The notes beneath the pieces were generated by a model. That model worked only from the letters and a program-made list of their open reading frames with translations. It was not told where the DNA came from and made no database searches. Of a stretch of DNA of 64,000 nucleotides, positions 20,206 through 29,450 are shown in pieces. Source of the stretch: Stenotrophomonas sp. 169 (lineage in GTDB: Bacteria; Pseudomonadota; Gammaproteobacteria; Xanthomonadales; Xanthomonadaceae); the NCBI RefSeq assembly GCF_014621775.1, contig NZ_CP061204.1:3926501-3990500 (forward strand). Reading direction: 5' to 3'. A program made the position numbers and the translations under genes. Position 1 is the first letter of the stretch. Every line of letters begins with the position of its first letter.

Positions 20206-21420
20206 ATGACCCGTGGCATTCCCCTCGCCCTTCTGGCTTTGACTCTCGGCGCCTTTGCCATCGGCACCACGGAGTTCGTCATTGTCGGGCTGCTGCCCAC
20301 CATCGCCGCCGACCTGCAGGTCAGCCTGCCCTCGGCAGGGCTGCTGGTGTCCCTCTACGCATTGGGGGTGGCGATCGGTGCCCCCGTGCTTACCGCGCTC
20401 ACCGGCCGCGTACCGCGCAAAACCCTCCTGGTCGCGCTGATGGTGGTGTTCACCCTCGGCAACCTGGTCGCCTTCCTGGCCCCCGGTTACAGCTCACTGA
20501 TCGTCGCGCGCATCCTCACGGGCCTGGCGCATGGCGTGTTCTTCTCCATCGGCTCGATCATCGCCACCTCGGTCGTGCCGAAGGACAAGGCCGCCAGCGC
20601 GATCGCGATCATGTTCACCGGCCTGACTGTCGCCCTGGTGACCGGCGTGCCGCTGGGCACCTTCATCGGCCAGCACATGGGATGGCGTGCGACGTTCCTT
20701 GCGGTCTCCGCGCTGGGTGTCGTGGCCCTGCTGGGCAGCCTGTTGTTCGTCCCACGCAACCTGGCACAGAGCGTGCCGGCGACGTTCGGGCAACAACTCG
20801 GGGTGCTGGCACAGCCGCGCCTGCTGCTGGTGTACGCCATGACCGCGCTGGGCTACGGCGGCACGTTCCTTTCCTTCACCTATCTCGCCCCGATCCTGCA
20901 GGATGTCACCGGCTTCTCGGCCAACGCCGTGAGCGGCGTGCTGCTGGTGTATGGCATCTCGGTGGCATTCGGCAATGTGTGGGGCGGCCGACTGGCCGAC
21001 CGGCTGGGCCCGATTCCCGCGCTGAAGCGCATCTTCGCGCTGCTTGCGCTGGTGCTGCTGGTGCTGACGTTCACCGCGTACAACCCCTGGCTGGTCCTGC
21101 TGACCGTGCTGGCACTGGGTGCGGTGGCGTTCGGCAACGTGCCCGGCCTGCAGGTCTACGTGGTCAAGCAGGCGCAGCGTTACGCACCGCAGGCAACGGA
21201 TGTGGCGTCCGGCCTGAACATCGCCGCCTTCAACATCGGCATCGCCCTCGGCGCCTCGCTGGGCGGCCTGGTGGTGGAACACGTCGGCTTGATGCACACG
21301 CCCTGGTTGGGGGCCGTGGTGGTCCTGGGCGCGCTCGGGTTGACGGCGCTGAGCGGCCGCCTGGATCGACGCGATGGCATCGATGAGCAGGCCAACGGTA
21401 TCGCCGTTGCCGCGCATTGA
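20206..21420 (+). CDS. MFS transporter (DHA1/AraJ-like)
   Basis: Inner membrane proton-driven exporter of 404 residues and 12 predicted spans. The start [20 protein letters not shown] is the signature of the AraJ/YdhP/SotB-type drug:H+ antiporters, and motif A appears as [14 protein letters not shown] between spans 2 and 3. The ATG at 20206 opens the first span; an upstream in-frame ATG (20128) lies in the LysR-MFS intergenic region and is unlikely. It is followed by dkgB and faces a LysR gene. Substrate not inferable. Confidence 0.85.
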   Translation: MTRGIPLALLALTLGAFAIGTTEFVIVGLLPTIAADLQVSLPSAGLLVSLYALGVAIGAPVLTALTGRVPRKTLLVALMVVFTLGNLVAFLAPGYSSLIVARILTGLAHGVFFSIGSIIATSVVPKDKAASAIAIMFTGLTVALVTGVPLGTFIGQHMGWRATFLAVSALGVVALLGSLLFVPRNLAQSVPATFGQQLGVLAQPRLLLVYAMTALGYGGTFLSFTYLAPILQDVTGFSANAVSGVLLVYGISVAFGNVWGGRLADRLGPIPALKRIFALLALVLLVLTFTAYNPWLVLLTVLALGAVAFGNVPGLQVYVVKQAQRYAPQATDVASGLNIAAFNIGIALGASLGGLVVEHVGLMHTPWLGAVVVLGALGLTALSGRLDRRDGIDEQANGIAVAAH

Positions 21421-21509
21421 GCACCATCCCGCCGCCACGACGCAGCGTTGCCCGCATGCACACACCCCCTGCCCTACCCTCTTTCCATCCCCTGCTGGAG
21501 TTCTCCCCC

Positions 21510-22313
21510 ATGACCCTTCCTGCTCTCGGCCTCGGCACCTTTCGCCTGAAAGGCCAAGCGGTGATCGATTCGGTGCGCAACGCACTCGACGTCGGCTACC
21601 GCGCCATCGATACCGCGCAGATCTACGGCAATGAAGCGGAGGTCGGTCAGGCGCTCGCCGAATCCGATGTGTCGCGCGATGACGTGTACCTGACCACCAA
21701 GATCTGGATCAGCGACTTCCAGCCCGATGCGCTGATCGCCAGCCTGGAGGCCAGCGTGCAGAAGCTGCGCACCGATCGGGTCGACATGACCCTGATCCAC
21801 TGGCCCTCACCGGACGACGCGGTGCCGATGGAGACCTACCTGCCCGCCCTTGCCGACGCCAAGGCGCGCGGGTTGACGCGCGCCATCGGCATCTCCAACT
21901 TCACCATCGCCCAGACCCGCCGCGCCATCGGCATCCTCGGCGCGGACCAGATCGCGACCAATCAGGTGGAGATCCATCCTTACCTGCAGAACCGCCTGCT
22001 GGTGCCGTTCCTGCAGGAACAGGGCATCCACATCACGGCGTACATGAGCCTGGCCTACGGTGAGGTAATCAAGGATCCGGTGATCCAGGCCATCGCAGGG
22101 CGCCATCAGGCGACGGCTGCCCAGGTCGCGCTGGCCTGGGCACTGCAGCAGGGCTTCGCGGTCATCCCCTCTTCGACCAAGCGCGCGAACCTGGCCAGCA
22201 ACCTGGAAGCGGCCCGCCTGCGGCTGACCGACGAGGACCTGGCGCAGATCGCCAAACTGGACCGCGGTCATCGACTCGCCAATCCCGAGGGCATCGCCCC
22301 GGCGTGGGACTGA
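21510..22313 (+). CDS. dkgB: 2,5-didehydrogluconate reductase DkgB
   Basis: Aldo/keto reductase (AKR5 type) of 267 residues, the same length as E. coli DkgB. Catalytic residues: Asp/Tyr in [10 protein letters not shown], Lys in [10 protein letters not shown] and His in [10 protein letters not shown]; the cofactor end reads [17 protein letters not shown]. The family reduces 2,5-diketo-D-gluconate and methylglyoxal. It follows the MFS gene in the same direction with about 90 bases between, so co-regulation by the LysR protein is plausible. Confidence 0.85.
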   Translation: MTLPALGLGTFRLKGQAVIDSVRNALDVGYRAIDTAQIYGNEAEVGQALAESDVSRDDVYLTTKIWISDFQPDALIASLEASVQKLRTDRVDMTLIHWPSPDDAVPMETYLPALADAKARGLTRAIGISNFTIAQTRRAIGILGADQIATNQVEIHPYLQNRLLVPFLQEQGIHITAYMSLAYGEVIKDPVIQAIAGRHQATAAQVALAWALQQGFAVIPSSTKRANLASNLEAARLRLTDEDLAQIAKLDRGHRLANPEGIAPAWD

Positions 22314-22349
22314 TCGAGCCGGTTCGGCGGGCCCCTTTGTCGCGCTTTG

Positions 22350-22373
22350 GTAGCGCCGAGCCATGCTCGGCGG
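22350..22373. repeat. SMAG-like palindromic repeat (single)
   Basis: GTAGCGCCGAGCC begins a 19-base palindrome (CGCCGAGC / GCTCGGCG around CAT, 22354-22372) located between convergent dkgB and the hydrolase gene. It may also act as their shared 3' hairpin. Confidence 0.75.
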
Positions 22374-22379
22374 ATTGCG

Positions 22380-23081
22380 TCAGTCCCGCAGCAACCACGC
22401 GCGCAGCGCCGCGCTGACCTCGGCCGGTTTCTCCATCGGCACCAGATGCCCGCTGCCAGGCACGACGACCAGCGTGGAATGCGGCACCAGCGCCTGCATT
22501 TCCTCGCTGATCGAGACGGGGGTGATGCGGTCATTCGCCCCACAGACGATCAACAACGGGTCCTGATAGCCGGACAGCACATCGTGCCCGTCCACCCGCT
22601 GCAGCGCGCTCTGCTGCAGGAACACCCCGGCGCCCAGCCGGGCCGTCATCGCACGCACGCGCTGTACCAGCCCCTCGTCATCCAGCCGCGAGACATCGAT
22701 GTAACTGCGCATCAGCGTGTCACCGAACCCATTGAACCGACCCGGAAGACGCACGCTGGCCACCTGGGTGGCGCGCTGCGCAGCGCGTTCGGGCGAATCA
22801 GCACGAATCGAGGTGCCGATCAGGGCCAGCCGGAGAACACGCTCGGGTGCCGTGCGAACAATCTGTTGGGCGACAAAACCGCCCATCGAGAATCCGGCCA
22901 GTGCAAAACGCGGTGGCGCCTGCGCCAGTACGGCGTCGGTCACCGCCTGCATCGTATCGCCCCGGGTCAGATCGCCGACGGTGCACGCCGCGATATCCTC
23001 GAGTGCGGTCAATTGGTCGCGCCACAGCTCTGCATCATTGAGCAGGCCGGGGAGCAGCAGCAGCGGGATGCGTTCGGTCAT
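22380..23081 (-). CDS. Alpha/beta hydrolase
   Basis: Cytoplasmic hydrolase of 233 residues. The nucleophile is Ser65 in GFSMGG, the acid is in CGANDRITP and the base in GSGHLVPMEKP. The oxyanion region LLLLPGLLNDAELW is standard. Its substrate cannot be read from the sequence. It shares direction with pat upstream but is separated by about 25 bases, so it may be the last gene of that unit. Confidence 0.82.
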   Translation of the reverse strand: MTERIPLLLLPGLLNDAELWRDQLTALEDIAACTVGDLTRGDTMQAVTDAVLAQAPPRFALAGFSMGGFVAQQIVRTAPERVLRLALIGTSIRADSPERAAQRATQVASVRLPGRFNGFGDTLMRSYIDVSRLDDEGLVQRVRAMTARLGAGVFLQQSALQRVDGHDVLSGYQDPLLIVCGANDRITPVSISEEMQALVPHSTLVVVPGSGHLVPMEKPAEVSAALRAWLLRD

Positions 23082-23106
23082 TCGTGCATTATCGCCGGTC
23101 CGCGCA

Positions 23107-25821
23107 TCACGCCAACAAGGTAGACGCCACCTGTTGCACCGGCAGGCTGACCATCATCACCGTGGAGTCGTCCGGGTCCAGCCGGGTAGTGAAGCCCAGG
23201 CTCTGGCACATCGCGATCATCGTGCTGTTCTCGCGCAGCACCTGGCCTTCCACGGTGTCCAGGCCCAGCCACTTCGCGTACTCGATCATGATCGTCATCA
23301 GACGCCAGCCGATGCCGTGGCCCTTCAGGTCCGACCGGATCAGGATGCCGTACTCGCCGCTGTGGTAATCGGCATCGGCATGCAGGCGGACCGCGCCGAG
23401 CATCTCGCCCGATCGCGGATCAAGGGCGACCAGCGCAATGGAGCGTGCGTAATCAAGCTGGGTCAGGCGCGCGATGAACTCATGGCTGAAGTGCTTCACT
23501 GACTGGAAAAAACGCAATCGCAGATCTTCGTCACTGACCCGGGCGAAGAACGCACGGAACAGCGCATCGTCCTCCGGACGGACGGGCCGCACGAAGGCGG
23601 TGCTGCCATCGGACAGCACCAGTTCGCGCTCCCATTCCTTGGGATACGGGAACACCGCAAACCGCGGGTGGCCACGTCCCTTGTGCAGGATGCGCGATGG
23701 CGCGACGGCCACGCGGGCATCCAGTGCAAGGATGCCTTCGCGATCGGCCAGCAGGGGATTGATATCCAGGGTGCGGATCTCGGGGATGTCCGCGGCGAGC
23801 TGCGCAAGCTTGACCAGTACCAGCGCCACGGCGCGCTCGTCGGCCGCCGGGAAATCACTGTACGGCTTGAGGATGCGCGACACGCGCGTGCGGCCGATCA
23901 GCTCGTGGGCCAGCCGTAGATCCAGCGGCGGTAGCGCCAGCGCCTTGTCATTGATCACTTCGACGGCGGTACCGCCGCGGCCGAACACGATCACCGGCCC
24001 GAACGTCGCATCGTCGGCGATGCCGGCAATCAGTTCGCGCGCTTTCGGGCGCACGATGGTGGGCTGCACCAGCAGGCCGTCGATGCGCGCATCGGGACGC
24101 AGTTCGCGCGCGCGAGACAGGATGCTGATCGCTGCTGCCTGCACCGCCGCGAGGGTGGACAGATTCAGGCGTACACCGTCCACCTCGGACTTGTGCGGAA
24201 TATCGGGCGACAGGATCTTCAAGGCCACGCTGGCACCCTGCTCCAGCAAGGGCTGGGCCAGGTCCATCGCCTCGTGGGCATCGCGGGCATGCAGCACGGG
24301 TGCGGAGGGAATGCCATAGGCCTTCAGCAGCGCATGCGTCGCCAAGGGGTCAAGCCAGCGCTGGCCGGCAGCCAGTGCCGCCTCGACGATCGCGCGCGCC
24401 GCGCCGGCATCGACGACGAAATCCTGCGGCAGGCTGGGCGGGGTCTCCATCAGCGCACTCTGCGCATCGCGATAGCGCACCAGGTGCTGGAAGCCGCGCA
24501 CGGCCTCGGCTTCGGTGGGATAAGTCGGTACGCGCGCGGCGTTCAAGGTGGCCGTGGCGCGCTCGTCGTTGCCCAGCCAGACGGCGAATACCGGCTTGTC
24601 CCGCTGATGCCGTGGCCGCAGGCCCAGTGTGCGGGTGAGTGCCTGCGCAGCGTCGGCCGATGAGGTGAAGGCCGTGGGCACGTTGACCACCAGCAGGGCG
24701 TCGTTTTCGTTGTCGGCCAGCAGCGCTTCGATGGCGGCGGCATACCGATCGCCATCGGCGTCGACCACGATGTCCACCGGGTTGGAGCGTGACCACCCGC
24801 GCGGCAGCACCGCATCGAGCTGCTTGACGGTGCTGTCGGACAGGCCGGCCAGCGTGCCGCGCAGTGCCGACAATTGATCTACCGCGAGCCTGCCCACACC
24901 GCCCCCGTTGCTCAGGATGGCCAACCGGCGGCCGGGGAACGCACCCAACCGGCCCAGGGTCTCTGCCGCGGTGAACAGCTCGTCCAGCGCGCTCACCCGC
25001 AGCAGGCCCGCACGGTTGAACGCCGCGCCATACACATCATCGGCACGTGCCAGCGCCTGCACGTGGGTGTCATTGCCCGGCATGATCCGTTCGGCACGCC
25101 CCGACTTCACCACCATCACCGGCTTGGAGCGCGCGGCTGCACGCGCAGCAGACATGAACTTGCGCGCGTCCTTGATCTGTTCGACATACAGCAGGATCGC
25201 GCGCGTGCGGTAGTCGGTGGCGAAATAATCCAGCAGGTCGCCGAAGTCGACGTCCATCGTGTCACCCAGCGACACCACGGCGGAAAACCCGACCGAGCGC
25301 GCCACGCCCCACTCCACCAGAGCAGCGGCGATGGCACTGGATTCAGAGATCAAGGCAAGGTCGCCGGCCTGCGGCACGTGCGCGGCGATGCTGGCATTCA
25401 ATCGTGCATGGGGAGCGATCACGCCCAGGCAATGCGGGCCGAGGATGCGCAGGCCCTTGGCGCGCGCGCTGGCTTCGACCTGCGCCGCCAACGAACCGGG
25501 CCCCTCCCCCAGGTGCGCGGTAAGGATGATGGCCGCCGCAACGCCCAGCGCCGCTGCATCGGCGATCACCTGCGGCACGATGCTGGCCGGCGCGGTCACC
25601 ACCACCAGCTCCGGCACCCAGTCCAGGTCTTTGAGGCGCTTGACGGTGCGCGTGCCATCGATCTCCGCATGGCGTGGATTGACCCACGCCACCTTGCCGG
25701 CGAAGCCCGCCCCGCGCAGGTTGCGCATCACCGCACGGCCCGCCGAACGATCACGCGGACTGCCCCCGATAACGGCAACGGACTGCGGGCGGAACACGGA
25801 CTGCAGGTTGTAGGTGCTCAT
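23107..25821 (-). CDS. pat: Protein lysine acetyltransferase Pat (acyl-CoA synthetase-like + GNAT)
   Basis: Protein of 904 residues with a CoA-binding domain at the N-terminus (VAVIGGSPRDRSAGRAVMRN), the succinyl-CoA-ligase-like flavodoxin and ATP-grasp domains (KILSPDIPHKSEVDGV; VIFGRGGTAVEV) and a GNAT domain at about 740-890 with the acetyl-CoA loop LKGHGIGWRLM. This is the architecture of E. coli YfiQ/PatZ and Salmonella Pat, which acetylate and inactivate acetyl-CoA synthetase and other enzymes. The ATG has no obvious Shine-Dalgarno, and a 36-bp perfect hairpin stands 16 bases upstream. Confidence 0.87.
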   Translation of the reverse strand: MSTYNLQSVFRPQSVAVIGGSPRDRSAGRAVMRNLRGAGFAGKVAWVNPRHAEIDGTRTVKRLKDLDWVPELVVVTAPASIVPQVIADAAALGVAAAIILTAHLGEGPGSLAAQVEASARAKGLRILGPHCLGVIAPHARLNASIAAHVPQAGDLALISESSAIAAALVEWGVARSVGFSAVVSLGDTMDVDFGDLLDYFATDYRTRAILLYVEQIKDARKFMSAARAAARSKPVMVVKSGRAERIMPGNDTHVQALARADDVYGAAFNRAGLLRVSALDELFTAAETLGRLGAFPGRRLAILSNGGGVGRLAVDQLSALRGTLAGLSDSTVKQLDAVLPRGWSRSNPVDIVVDADGDRYAAAIEALLADNENDALLVVNVPTAFTSSADAAQALTRTLGLRPRHQRDKPVFAVWLGNDERATATLNAARVPTYPTEAEAVRGFQHLVRYRDAQSALMETPPSLPQDFVVDAGAARAIVEAALAAGQRWLDPLATHALLKAYGIPSAPVLHARDAHEAMDLAQPLLEQGASVALKILSPDIPHKSEVDGVRLNLSTLAAVQAAAISILSRARELRPDARIDGLLVQPTIVRPKARELIAGIADDATFGPVIVFGRGGTAVEVINDKALALPPLDLRLAHELIGRTRVSRILKPYSDFPAADERAVALVLVKLAQLAADIPEIRTLDINPLLADREGILALDARVAVAPSRILHKGRGHPRFAVFPYPKEWERELVLSDGSTAFVRPVRPEDDALFRAFFARVSDEDLRLRFFQSVKHFSHEFIARLTQLDYARSIALVALDPRSGEMLGAVRLHADADYHSGEYGILIRSDLKGHGIGWRLMTIMIEYAKWLGLDTVEGQVLRENSTMIAMCQSLGFTTRLDPDDSTVMMVSLPVQQVASTLLA

Positions 25822-25836
25822 GGCCGTAGTAGAGCA

Positions 25837-25921
25837 AAAAAAGGGGACGGAGGGGATTAAGTCGCAATCGGCTCGCTACGCAGCGGCCGATTGCGACTTA
25901 ATCCCCTCCGTCCCCTTTTTT
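25837..25921. repeat. 36-bp perfect inverted repeat between mgtE and pat
   Basis: Arms 25837-25872 and 25886-25921 are exact reverse complements (outer part AAAAAAGGGGACGGAGGGGA, inner part GTCGCAATCGGC), with a 13-base loop that holds a further CGCT/AGCG stem. The right arm touches the mgtE stop codon. Read on the minus strand, the hairpin is followed by seven T, so it is also a strong intrinsic terminator for mgtE; the purine-rich end means the same holds on the plus strand. The GGGGACGGAGGGGATTAAG motif looks like the REP/RAYT-type hairpins common in Xanthomonadaceae. Confidence 0.85.
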
Positions 25922-27291
25922 CACAGCAGGGTGCCGTGGAGGATCGTGGCGGCAATGCTGAAGTAGATGACCAGCCCGGTGACGTCGACCAGGGTGGCAA
26001 CGAACGGGGCCGAGGCGCTGGCCGGGTCGAAGCCCAGCCGCTTGAGGGCGAACGGCAGCATCGAGCCGGACAATGAGCCGAACGTGACGATGCCGACCAG
26101 TGCTGCCGCGACGGTGAAGCCGAGCAGCAGCCAGTGTTCGCCGTAATCGTGCAGTCCGCCCAGCTGCCACACCGTGATGCGGGCCATCGCCAGCGTGCCC
26201 AGGATGGTACCCAGCACGATGCCCGTAGGCAGTTCACGCAGGGCCACTTTCCACCAGTCGCGCAGGCGCAGTTCGCGCAGTGCCAGGCTGCGGATCAGCA
26301 GAGAGGTCGCCTGCGAACCGGAGTTGCCGCCGGAGCTCATGATCAGCGGGATGAACAGCGTCAGCACCACCGCACGGGCGAGCTCGTGTTCGTAGTGCTG
26401 CATCGCGCTTGCCGTCAGCATCTCGCCGAGGAACAACACGCTCAGCCAGCCGCCGCGCTTGCGCAGCATCTCCAGGAAACCGATCTGCATGTACTGCTTT
26501 TCCAGCGCCTCCATGCCGCCGAACTTATGCGCGTCCTCGGTGGACTCTTCGATCAGCGCATCCAGGATGTCGTCCACGGTGACGATGCCCAGCACGCGCT
26601 GCCCTGCATCCACCACCGGGATCGCCAACAGATCGTGGCGCCGGATCAGCTGCGCGACTTCTTCCTGGTCCATCTGCACGTCCACGGTGACCGGTGCGTT
26701 GACCTGCGCCACGTCGAGGATGGCGTCCTGCGCCCGACCGGTGATCAAGCGGCGCATCGTCACCACCTGCTGCAGGCGCTGGCTGGCCGGGTCGAGCACA
26801 TAGATCGCGTACACGGTCTCGCGCGTGCGCTCCACATCACGGATGTGCTGCAGGGTCTGCCCGACCGTCCACGTGGCAGGCACGCTGACGAATTCGGTCG
26901 TCATCAGTGCACCGGCGGTATGCGGTGGATAGCTCAACAGCTGCTGGATCACCTGCCGTGCGTCGGCGCTGATCAGGGGCACCAGCCGGGCGCGCTCTTC
27001 TTCATCCAGCTGATGGACGATATCGGTGGCGCGGTCATCGGCCATCAACCCAAGCAGCGCGGCGGCGCGGGCCGGCGGCAATGCAGCCACGAGGTCGCCG
27101 GCGCGCTGCAGCTCCGGCGCTTCCAGCAGCTTCACCGCGCGCGGCAACGGAAGCGCGCCCAGCAGTTCCACGGCGCGGGACAGCAACAAGGTGTTGAGGT
27201 ATTCGACCGCATCGGCCGTGTTGAAACCGGCCAGGGGTGCGGCAAGGGTGGCGGCGTCGGTAGCGGGACGCAGCATCTGCTTCTGGTTCAT
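25921..27291 (-). CDS. mgtE: Magnesium transporter MgtE
   Basis: Magnesium channel of 456 residues. N-terminal helical superhelix domain (residues about 30-145), two CBS domains (about 150-275, with TTEFVSVPATWTVGQTL and LLAIPVVDAGQRVLGIV), and five membrane segments. The pore contains GGNSGSQATSLLIRSLAL, the conserved MgtE selectivity region, and the last span starts with the conserved PFALKRLGFDPA. The ATG at 27291 was chosen over the longer frame to 27600 because the N-domain aligns from there. It is divergent from the KefB/C-type gene and preceded by a nested hairpin. Confidence 0.92.
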   Translation of the reverse strand: MNQKQMLRPATDAATLAAPLAGFNTADAVEYLNTLLLSRAVELLGALPLPRAVKLLEAPELQRAGDLVAALPPARAAALLGLMADDRATDIVHQLDEEERARLVPLISADARQVIQQLLSYPPHTAGALMTTEFVSVPATWTVGQTLQHIRDVERTRETVYAIYVLDPASQRLQQVVTMRRLITGRAQDAILDVAQVNAPVTVDVQMDQEEVAQLIRRHDLLAIPVVDAGQRVLGIVTVDDILDALIEESTEDAHKFGGMEALEKQYMQIGFLEMLRKRGGWLSVLFLGEMLTASAMQHYEHELARAVVLTLFIPLIMSSGGNSGSQATSLLIRSLALRELRLRDWWKVALRELPTGIVLGTILGTLAMARITVWQLGGLHDYGEHWLLLGFTVAAALVGIVTFGSLSGSMLPFALKRLGFDPASASAPFVATLVDVTGLVIYFSIAATILHGTLL

Positions 27292-27294
27292 CGT

Positions 27295-27339
27295 GGTTCG
27301 CCTTCGTGGTTGCAAGCGCAACGCCAACGCAGGCGAACC
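27295..27339 (-). promoter_or_regulatory. Structured leader immediately upstream of mgtE
   Basis: On the minus strand a 9-bp stem GGTTCGCCT / AGGCGAACC (27331-27339 with 27295-27303) encloses a second perfect stem GTTGC / GCAAC (27309-27313, 27318-27322, loop GCTT). The structure ends three bases before the mgtE ATG and buries the only plausible Shine-Dalgarno (AAGG), so it could switch translation. It matches no riboswitch I can name. Confidence 0.45.
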
Positions 27340-27617
27340 GTCCCTGTCAGGCGGTCGCCGTCGCTGGCGTCGAACGAGGTCGACTTCTACTGTCGCTGGA
27401 CATGGGGGTTGGACTCCGGAAGGGTGTGCCGACGGGCATGCCGTGGCGGGGGGCAGGATGGACCTGTCGGCAGGGTGGGTCAACCCCATCGCGGCGCCGG
27501 GTAGGGTCGCACTCAGTTTCCGCGCTGCGCCGTGGGCAACACGCGGCGCATAATGACCGCCGAGGGTCCGGTGCTTCGCATCCGGCCCGTTCCCCCGCAT
27601 CCCAGACGTTCCTCCCC
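27340..27617. other. Divergent intergenic region, mgtE / KefB-C type gene
   Basis: About 280 further bases between the two divergent starts. Apart from the mgtE leader I see no gene, repeat or clear promoter. Open frames crossing it are shadows or N-terminal extensions. Confidence 0.5.
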
Positions 27618-29414
27618 ATGCATAGCGGTGTGCTTGAACTCGCGTTGGTCCTGCTGCTTGCGGCGGTGATTGCCGTCCCCGTATTCCGCCGCCTCGGCTT
27701 CGGGGCAGTGCTGGGCTACCTGGCCGCCGGCGTGGTGCTGGGGCCCGATGGCCTGGGCTTCGTGCAGGATGCAGACCGCATCCTCGGCGCGGCTGAGATC
27801 GGCGTGGTGATGCTGCTGTTCGTCATCGGCCTGGAACTATCGCCGTCGCGACTGAAGGTGATGCGACGTTCGGTGTTCGGCGCCGGCGCGCTGCAGGTCG
27901 CCAGTTGCGGACTCGTGCTGGGCGGCCTGCTGATGCTCGATCATTTCCAATGGAAGAGCGCGTTGGTCGTGGGCATCGCCCTGGCCCTGTCATCCACGGC
28001 GGTGGGCCTGCAGCTGCTGTCCGAGCACAAGGCGCTGAACAGCAATCATGGCCGACTGGCCTTCGCGATCCTGCTGTTCCAGGACCTCATCGCCATCCCG
28101 TTGTTGGCCGCGATTCCGCTGCTGGGCGGCGCGCGCAACCAGACCCTGCACTGGCAGGATGCCGCCATCGCGATCGGTGCGCTGGCGGTGGTCATCCTGT
28201 GCGGACGCCCGCTGCTGCGCCGCGTGTTCGGCGTGGTCGCACGCAGCCGCAGCCCGGAGGTATTCACCGCCACGGCGTTGCTGGTGGTGCTGGGCACGGC
28301 GTGGTTCATGCAGGAGGCGGGGCTGAGTGCCAGCCTTGGGGCGTTCCTGGCCGGAGTGCTGCTGTCTGATTCGGAGTTCCGGCACGAGCTGGAAGCGCAG
28401 ATCGAGCCCTTCAAGGGGTTGTTCCTCGGCCTGTTCTTCATTGCCGTCGGCATGGGCATCGATCTGGACCGCATCATCGCCGAGCCGGGCATGATCGCCG
28501 CCGGCGTGGGCATCCTGCTGGTGGTCAAGTTCGGCATTCTTTACGCCATCGGCCGCTTGGCCAAGCTGCCGTCGCGACAGGCGCTGCTGCTGGGCAGCGT
28601 GCTGTGGCTGGGCGGTGAGTTCGCCTTCGTCGTGTTCAACGAGGCACAGCGCGCGCAGTTGCTGGGCAGTGCCAATCATGATCGGCTGGTCGCCATCGTC
28701 GGTCTGTCGATGGCGCTGACACCGCTGCTGATGATCGTGCTCTTGCGGCTGCTGGGGCGCGAAGCGAGCACGACCACCCAGGCCCCACCGGCTGACGACG
28801 TCGCACCGGATAATCGGCCGAAGGTGCTGATTGCCGGCATGGGACGCTTCGGCCAGGTGGTGGCACGGCTGCTGACGGCGCAGAAGGTGCCTTTCGTCGC
28901 ACTGGAAGCCAACCCGGATACCGTGGCCGACCTGAGGCGATTCGGTAACCAGCTTTACTACGGTGATCCGACCCGCCCGGAGATGCTGCGCGCAGCCGGC
29001 GGCGCCGAGATCGCGGTGTTCGTGGTGACGATGGATGATCCCGAAACCAACCTGCGCGCGACGCGGTTGATCCGCAGGCTGTATCCGGACGCGCGCGTGC
29101 TGGCGCGTGCGCGTAACCGCCAGCATGCGTGGCGCTTGATGGACATGGCCGCCGAACCGTTCCGCGAAGTCTTCGGGACCAGCCTGGAGCTAAGCGAACG
29201 GGTACTGATCGCGTTGGGCATCCCGGGCGACACGGCGAAGCGGCACGTGCAGCGTTTCCGCGAGCACGACGAGAAGCTGCTGCGTGACCAGTACCTGGTG
29301 TACGACGATGAGACCGCCGTGATCCAGACCTCGCGTGACGCCCGCGCCGATCTGATGCATCTGTTCGAGGCCGACGCAGGCCACGATGGGGACCGTTCGC
29401 GCGAGGACCAGTGA
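27618..29414 (+). CDS. Monovalent cation:proton antiporter-2, KefB/KefC type
   Basis: Inner membrane protein of 598 residues, like E. coli KefB (601). Twelve hydrophobic segments fill residues 1-385, with the ion-pathway region ILLFQDLIAIPLLA and the polar VFNEAQRA site. A cytoplasmic RCK/TrkA-N domain begins near 402 (VLIAGMGRFGQVVARLL) and binds NAD(H) and, in the Kef family, glutathione. The family exports K+ in exchange for protons during electrophile stress. A KefF/KefG partner is not adjacent. Confidence 0.87.
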   Translation: MHSGVLELALVLLLAAVIAVPVFRRLGFGAVLGYLAAGVVLGPDGLGFVQDADRILGAAEIGVVMLLFVIGLELSPSRLKVMRRSVFGAGALQVASCGLVLGGLLMLDHFQWKSALVVGIALALSSTAVGLQLLSEHKALNSNHGRLAFAILLFQDLIAIPLLAAIPLLGGARNQTLHWQDAAIAIGALAVVILCGRPLLRRVFGVVARSRSPEVFTATALLVVLGTAWFMQEAGLSASLGAFLAGVLLSDSEFRHELEAQIEPFKGLFLGLFFIAVGMGIDLDRIIAEPGMIAAGVGILLVVKFGILYAIGRLAKLPSRQALLLGSVLWLGGEFAFVVFNEAQRAQLLGSANHDRLVAIVGLSMALTPLLMIVLLRLLGREASTTTQAPPADDVAPDNRPKVLIAGMGRFGQVVARLLTAQKVPFVALEANPDTVADLRRFGNQLYYGDPTRPEMLRAAGGAEIAVFVVTMDDPETNLRATRLIRRLYPDARVLARARNRQHAWRLMDMAAEPFREVFGTSLELSERVLIALGIPGDTAKRHVQRFREHDEKLLRDQYLVYDDETAVIQTSRDARADLMHLFEADAGHDGDRSREDQ

Positions 29415-29450
29415 CGACAGGGGCTCGTCACTGGCCAGCGGCGCAGCGCT

